From positions 1 through 9,899 of the forward strand of contig DOZA01000185.1 of NCBI GenBank assembly GCA_003518245.1: a stretch of 9,899 bases of DNA, in the 5' to 3' direction. Position numbers and translations under genes: made by a program. Within the stretch, counting starts at the first letter, position 1. The number at the start of each line of letters is the position of its first letter. The notes beneath the pieces are model-generated. The model had not been told where the DNA came from. It made no database searches and saw only the letters and a program-made list of their open reading frames with translations. Source of the stretch: Bacteroidales bacterium (GTDB taxonomy: Bacteria; Bacteroidota; Bacteroidia; Bacteroidales; VadinHA17). This document shows positions 6,200-9,899 of this stretch, in pieces.

Positions 6200-8050
6200 T
6201 CATAATCGTATGAACCTGTTATAACCAATTACCCTGTTACCAGAATTGATGATCAGCAGATAGACACCCTGTGGAAGGTTTGAAACGTTGATTGACCTTG
6301 TTTGTTCTTCAGATAAAATCCATCGGCCATTACTGTCATAAACCTTGACCTCAATACCACCCTGAAAATAATCCTCAGGAATATTAATATTAAGTATAAC
6401 GCTTACCGGGTTTGGGTAAATGTTTATCTTTTTACCTTTATCCCGATATGTATCATCGATTCCTGTAATCAATGACCCGCCCAGTACAGGGCGTATCATA
6501 AGGCTGCCCGGTATACCGGATTCATTCCATATTCCATTGATATAATAGTGCCTCCTGCCTTGTGGAAGAGTGTTCATATCGAGGCTTACATTAAGGAATG
6601 TTTCAGATTGCTGTGTCCATCCTATATGGAAATAGTCATCTACAATTAATGGATCATTAAGAATATACTGTATGAATCCGTTAACACTTTCACCGGGATT
6701 GACCATTTCTTCCTGTTCATAAAGAAGATCACCGGGCATACCGTTTTCATCACTCCATACTGCGATATTTAAATATCTCTGGTTTGATGAAAGGTAACTG
6801 TCATTAAATGCTATCATAATCGCTCTGAGTGTATCAGGCTGATAGGTTCTGAACCTTGTAGCAACCATTGCGTTGGAAGCGCCCTGTCCGTTTATACCGT
6901 AACCATTCTCGGCCGTGCCGTCATCATAAGAAAAATAGTTACTGAAAACCTGATAATAGTCGATTGTATCATTCACTTTCTGATCAAATTCATCGGTAAT
7001 AAGTACTGCCCTTATTCTGAATAGGGCAGAGTCAGTATAACCGGAATTAAAAGTATATATGATGTTTGCATCATAGCTGACCCATTCTCCCGGGTCAATA
7101 TTTGTTGCACCTGCCGAGAAACTATGAACTTCATAATCTTCATATACATCCCTTATAGTAAAATGCCTTGTAACATTGCGAGTCACCTGATCATTATTCC
7201 TGTAGTTAATATTAATAAATGAACCCATTTCTGAAAGGAAGATTTTCCTGAATTGCCCCCAGGGCATTGATTCATAGTTGTTAAGTACAGACCTCAGGGG
7301 TTTTGTGAAAGCCACATCCTCAGGTATAGTGTCAGAAGCAGACCTGTTTTTATCAATATAAACATAATCAATATGCCAGTGATCAGAATTACCTGCCAGG
7401 GCAGGATCACTGAGGGTAGAACTGATGCTTGCATAGTTTATAAACCTGAATCTGAAGCCTCTGTAAAGATATTCTGGCTTGTCAATCTTTATTATTACGG
7501 GCTTAAAATTATGTAATTCTGTTCCTTCAGCTTTCCATATATGTTGCCATTCATCATCAGTAATGGAGTAAAATTGTAAAACCAGGCTATCTGATTCTTC
7601 CGGAGGGTCAGCAATACCCTGTGGCTGGTAAAAGAAACTGAGGTATATATTTTCAGATGGGTCAATATCAAGATCAATGGGAACGGAAGTCATATGATCG
7701 GCCTCGAATACAAAACTTCCGGCTTCTTCATATAATAATCCCTGGTTATCAATTGCATCAAAAGTTGCAACACCAATGCTTACCTGGTTAACAGGGTAAG
7801 TATTGTTTATAAAAACATAATCATCTGTCCAGCGCGATGATGACGGGAATACTTCTCCGGGAATAAAATCGTCAAAAAAAGGCAAATCAATGGTGTCAGG
7901 AGGTGATTTAGATTTCAGGAGGTTCCTTTTTTGCCATGTATCATTTATTGCAGAATTGGTAAGCAGGCCTGTTACTATTTCCTGTCCCGGGCATTTAAGC
8001 ATAAACATAAATAATAAAAGGGCAGTCAGATATTTAACTTTTATAATCAT
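6200..8050 (-). CDS. Secreted or surface protein with type A T9SS sorting domain, function unknown
   Basis: A 616-residue exported protein whose function I do not recognise. The N-terminus (MIIKVKYLTALLLFMFMLKC, then PGQ) is a Sec signal peptide with cleavage probably just after PGQ; the Cys at 20 lacks a good lipobox. Residues about 58-235 form a beta-rich region (LSFFYQPQG, DSLVLQFYS, GFRFRFINYAS, DHWHIDYVYID) resembling MAM/laminin-like jelly rolls. About 255-365 looks like an Ig-like beta domain. About 370-520 is a second beta sandwich (YDDGTAENGYG, LNIAVWSDENGMPGDLLY, FHIGWTQQ), a pattern common in secreted Bacteroidota proteins. Residues 542-616 are the sorting domain: INIYPNPVS, VKVYDSNGR, NLPQGVYLL, FIRL. 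It should cross the outer membrane by T9SS and be released or attached to the surface. No catalytic motif is visible, so adhesion or a structural role is possible. It lies between the PASTA gene (18-bp gap) and rluD (6-bp gap), and the T9SS machinery is not in the window. Confidence 0.88.
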   Translation of the reverse strand: MIIKVKYLTALLLFMFMLKCPGQEIVTGLLTNSAINDTWQKRNLLKSKSPPDTIDLPFFDDFIPGEVFPSSSRWTDDYVFINNTYPVNQVSIGVATFDAIDNQGLLYEEAGSFVFEADHMTSVPIDLDIDPSENIYLSFFYQPQGIADPPEESDSLVLQFYSITDDEWQHIWKAEGTELHNFKPVIIKIDKPEYLYRGFRFRFINYASISSTLSDPALAGNSDHWHIDYVYIDKNRSASDTIPEDVAFTKPLRSVLNNYESMPWGQFRKIFLSEMGSFININYRNNDQVTRNVTRHFTIRDVYEDYEVHSFSAGATNIDPGEWVSYDANIIYTFNSGYTDSALFRIRAVLITDEFDQKVNDTIDYYQVFSNYFSYDDGTAENGYGINGQGASNAMVATRFRTYQPDTLRAIMIAFNDSYLSSNQRYLNIAVWSDENGMPGDLLYEQEEMVNPGESVNGFIQYILNDPLIVDDYFHIGWTQQSETFLNVSLDMNTLPQGRRHYYINGIWNESGIPGSLMIRPVLGGSLITGIDDTYRDKGKKINIYPNPVSVILNINIPEDYFQGGIEVKVYDSNGRWILSEEQTRSINVSNLPQGVYLLIINSGNRVIGYNRFIRL

Positions 8051-8068
8051 CTTGGCCTTTGGTTCCGT

Positions 8069-8905
8069 TTAATTATTTAATATAAGAAGGGAGTCAGAAA
8101 TGTTTATCATGGTAGAGTCAACCGGTAGCTTCATTAAATCTGTAGTAAACCAGACATATACTGCAGAGCCAAGCTGAAGGGTTGTTTGTTTGTTATAGAC
8201 AGGGTTTTGCTTGAATACGAATGCTGTTGTGCTGTCTTCCGCATTGGAGATAGTATTGTCAAAAGTAAAGGTTCCTATGTTCAGCGATGAAGCCAGTATC
8301 CTGTTTCTTGCTTCTTCCATACCAAGGCCAATAAGATCAGGAACAGGTGTTCTCCTGTTGCTGAGACCTTTACCAAGAACCAGGTCAATAACCGATCCTT
8401 TCTGTATTGAATCACCTACCTCAACGGGTTTCCCATGGTAAATCTGTTCAAGCACATAATCAACAGTAAGGTCAGGCTTGTAATTTAATTTACCAATTTC
8501 CAGACCGGAACTCTCAATCAATGCCAGCGCCTGCCTTTTCGACAGCTCAAGTAAGTCAGGCATTTTAACCATCTCAGGATTAAATGCGTTTATGGTTACC
8601 ATAATCCGGCGATTCTTTTTTACCCTGAATCCGGATTCAGGTTTTTGTTCCAGGACACAACCCCTGGGAACGATATTTGTATAGACTGAATCTACAACCT
8701 GGAATCTCATTTTATTCTCTTTGACTATCTTCTCCGCTTCATTTATTGTCAATCCATACAGATCCGGCACGGGACGTGACTGTCCATGCCTAGTAAATAT
8801 GCCCATCCACAGCAGGGTTAAAAAGACAATTATTATAACAATTATAACTGCCAATCCCAGGTTTTTGAAGAAATCTTTACTGACAATGAAATCCTTAAAG
8901 CTCAT
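8069..8905 (-). CDS. Single-pass membrane protein with three PASTA repeats
   Basis: A 278-residue protein with a short cytoplasmic lead (about 15 residues), one hydrophobic membrane segment at about 16-37, and an extracytoplasmic part of three PASTA repeats, roughly 44-107, 112-178 and 185-255. Each starts with the family's P-D-L signature (PVPDLYGL, KMPDLLEL, PVPDLIGL), followed by an A-rich helix (INEAEKIVKEN, RQALALIES, MEEARNRILAS) and a V-x-x-Q-x-P-like strand (VLEQKPESG, VLEQIYHGKP, VFKQNPVYN). In other phyla PASTA repeats on Ser/Thr kinases and penicillin-binding proteins contact peptidoglycan or lipid II. Here no kinase or transpeptidase domain is attached, so the protein may be an envelope binding or scaffold component in the periplasm. 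It heads the minus-strand cluster and ends 18 bases before the T9SS protein gene. The ATG at 8905 places the membrane segment correctly and follows a promoter box. The exact ligand is unknown. Confidence 0.92.
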   Translation of the reverse strand: MSFKDFIVSKDFFKNLGLAVIIVIIIVFLTLLWMGIFTRHGQSRPVPDLYGLTINEAEKIVKENKMRFQVVDSVYTNIVPRGCVLEQKPESGFRVKKNRRIMVTINAFNPEMVKMPDLLELSKRQALALIESSGLEIGKLNYKPDLTVDYVLEQIYHGKPVEVGDSIQKGSVIDLVLGKGLSNRRTPVPDLIGLGMEEARNRILASSLNIGTFTFDNTISNAEDSTTAFVFKQNPVYNKQTTLQLGSAVYVWFTTDLMKLPVDSTMINISDSLLILNN

Positions 8906-8937
8906 ATTATCATTTTATTAGTATAATAACGATTGAA

Positions 8938-8945
8938 CAAAGATA
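8938..8945 (-). promoter_or_regulatory. Putative Bacteroidota -7 promoter box for the PASTA-T9SS-rluD(-ddl) cluster
   Basis: The minus strand reads TATCTTTG, a full match to TAnnTTTG, 32 bases before the ATG of the PASTA gene. Transcription would begin near 8930-8933, giving an AT-rich leader of about 25-28 bases without a Shine-Dalgarno sequence, normal for this phylum. No clear TTTG -33 element is seen. As all later genes in the cluster up to rluD have gaps of 18 bases or less, this is the best candidate for the main operon promoter. Confidence 0.45.
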
Positions 8946-9070
8946 AAATTATATGATTTAATTGGAATACTTAATGAACTATAACTTGAAGAGCTTCCTG
9001 TATTATCCTTATGATTACAATGAAAGGGTTAAACATTTGCCCCAGGGCTTAGTATCCTAACATTTTCTTG

Positions 9071-9108
9071 CTTCGACACGCTCAGCACAAGCTGGTCGGT
9101 CAGGGACA
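9071..9108 (+). repeat. Short GC-rich dispersed repeat, copy 2 (opposite orientation to copy 1)
   Basis: A GC-rich island in the gap after mqnE, beginning CTTCGACACGCTCAGC and ending GGTCAGGGACA. It can fold as a hairpin: CAGC (9083-9086), loop ACAA, GCTG (9091-9094), extended across a one-sided five-base bulge by CGAC (9074-9077) with GTCG (9095-9098). Its two ends match the reverse complement of the element at 984-1016, while the middles differ. It starts about 27 bases past the mqnE stop, where it might also help end that transcript, though no T run follows. The decamer GCCCCAGGGC of copy 1 recurs nearby at 9039-9048. Confidence 0.55.
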
Positions 9109-9134
9109 TTATCCCAGTACCCGGCTACCATGTA

Positions 9135-9899
9135 TTACCACTTTTTTACGATGTTATAAAGGGTATCCCTTTCTACGGGGACATAACCCACCGCCCTGAT
9201 AAGTTTACATATTTCTTCCGTGTTCATTGATGGGTTTTGATCCTGGGCGCCAGCCATTGAATAAATTCTGGTAGTACCGTCAATAGTTCCATCAACATCG
9301 TCGACACCGAATGATAATGCAAGCTGTGTTGATTCTTTACCCAATGCAGGCCAGTATGCTTTTATATGAGGGAAGTTATCCAGGAAAATACGTGATACGG
9401 CATAGTTTTTCATATCTTCCACGATATTTACCTCACCATATTTCTTCATTCTATTATTCTCCTTTTTGAATTTAAGAGGTATGAATGAATTAAATCCACC
9501 TGTCCTGTCCTGTAGCCTGCGTAGCCTTTCCATATGATCAATCCTGTGTTCATATGTCTCCATATGGCCATACAGTATTGTCGCATTTGATGGTATACCT
9601 GCATTATGAGCTTCCTCATGTATTTTGAGCCACATTTCAGATGATGATTTATCCCTGCATATTTTGGCCCTTATTTTTTCATCAAATATTTCGGCTCCCC
9701 CCCCGGGGATTGAATCCAAACCACATTCTTTAAGCTTGATAAGTCCCTCACGGATGCTTAGACCTGATTTATTGATAATATAGTCAAGTTCGATAGCTGA
9801 AAAAGCTTTAATATGAAGTCCGGGTCGATGTTCCCGTATCATTCTCAATATCCTGCAATAATATTCGATATCATGATTGGGATGGACTCCACCTACAAT
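9135..9899 (-). CDS. mqnE: Aminofutalosine synthase (radical SAM), C-terminal two-thirds; 5' end outside window
   Basis: The last 254 residues of a reading frame that runs off the right edge. MqnE uses a radical SAM mechanism to join the chorismate-derived enolpyruvyl benzoate with S-adenosylmethionine, giving aminofutalosine, in the futalosine route to menaquinone; it is cytoplasmic. Visible signatures: IVGGVHPNHDIEYY at the edge, then IKAFSAIEL, SIPGGGAEIFDEKIRAKIC, LKIHEEAHNAGIPSNATILYG, HMETYEHRIDHM, TGGFNSFIPLKF, DNFPHIKAYWPALG, FGVDDVDGTI, YSMAGAQ and the terminal VPVERDTLYN. The order and wording fit MqnE better than its paralogue MqnC. The family runs to about 360-390 residues, so roughly 110-130 residues are missing, including the CxxxCxxC iron-sulfur motif. 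The frame stays open through the edge, so a TTG at 9848 is not the start. A C8G4 tract at 9697-9708 encodes the conserved glycines and the frame is intact there. Confidence 0.93.
   Translation of the reverse strand: MVGGVHPNHDIEYYCRILRMIREHRPGLHIKAFSAIELDYIINKSGLSIREGLIKLKECGLDSIPGGGAEIFDEKIRAKICRDKSSSEMWLKIHEEAHNAGIPSNATILYGHMETYEHRIDHMERLRRLQDRTGGFNSFIPLKFKKENNRMKKYGEVNIVEDMKNYAVSRIFLDNFPHIKAYWPALGKESTQLALSFGVDDVDGTIDGTTRIYSMAGAQDQNPSMNTEEICKLIRAVGYVPVERDTLYNIVKKW

Noticed and set aside
6200..8050. Lipoprotein signal for the T9SS cargo (Cys at residue 20)
   Set aside because: The residues before the Cys (Met-Leu-Lys) do not fit a lipobox, and the C-terminal sorting domain already explains export.
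9848..9848. TTG at 9848 as the start of the right-edge gene
   Set aside because: The frame remains open to the window edge, and the upstream residues (VGGVHPNHDIEYY) are conserved MqnE sequence, so the gene simply continues outside.

Overview
The window looks like a chromosomal segment from a member of the Bacteroidota, probably in or near Bacteroidales/Marinilabiliales. Three things point there. A secreted protein carries a C-terminal type A sorting domain of the type IX secretion system (T9SS), which is confined to this phylum and close relatives. TAnnTTTG promoter -7 boxes, typical of the phylum, precede two minus-strand genes. Starts generally lack Shine-Dalgarno sequences, and the DNA is moderately AT-rich with many ATA, AGA and AGG codons. 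The species cannot be named from the sequence. I see no tRNA, rRNA, CRISPR array, transposase, phage gene or toxin-antitoxin pair.

Layout. The left part is on the plus strand. It holds the 3' end of pcm (protein L-isoaspartate methyltransferase, 3-251), a small glyoxalase II-like metallo-beta-lactamase-fold hydrolase (259-894), and a complete stand-alone gcvP (glycine dehydrogenase, 1054-3951). The middle, 4107-8905, is on the minus strand and converges on gcvP. Read in its own direction it is a tight cluster: a membrane-anchored protein with three PASTA repeats, a 616-residue T9SS-exported protein of unknown function, rluD (23S rRNA pseudouridine synthase) and ddl (D-alanine--D-alanine ligase). 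At the right edge, also on the minus strand, is the 3' two-thirds of mqnE (aminofutalosine synthase), whose N-terminus lies beyond the window.

How the genes fit together. The PASTA protein (putative peptidoglycan binding outside the inner membrane) and Ddl (peptidoglycan precursor synthesis) suggest a cell-envelope theme for the minus-strand cluster. RluD is a translation housekeeping passenger, and the T9SS protein is the real unknown. ddl appears to have its own promoter box in the 74-bp gap before it. mqnE implies menaquinone synthesis by the futalosine route. GcvP implies glycine cleavage or reversal, with its T, H and L partners encoded elsewhere.

The gaps are more unusual than the genes. 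Three of the larger intergenic gaps (895-1053, 3952-4106, 8906-9134) each contain a short GC-rich, partly palindromic element unlike its AT-rich surroundings. Two of these are related copies in opposite orientation, and two sit between short direct repeats. I found no convincing new defence, mobile or biosynthetic system; most of the window is ordinary housekeeping DNA.
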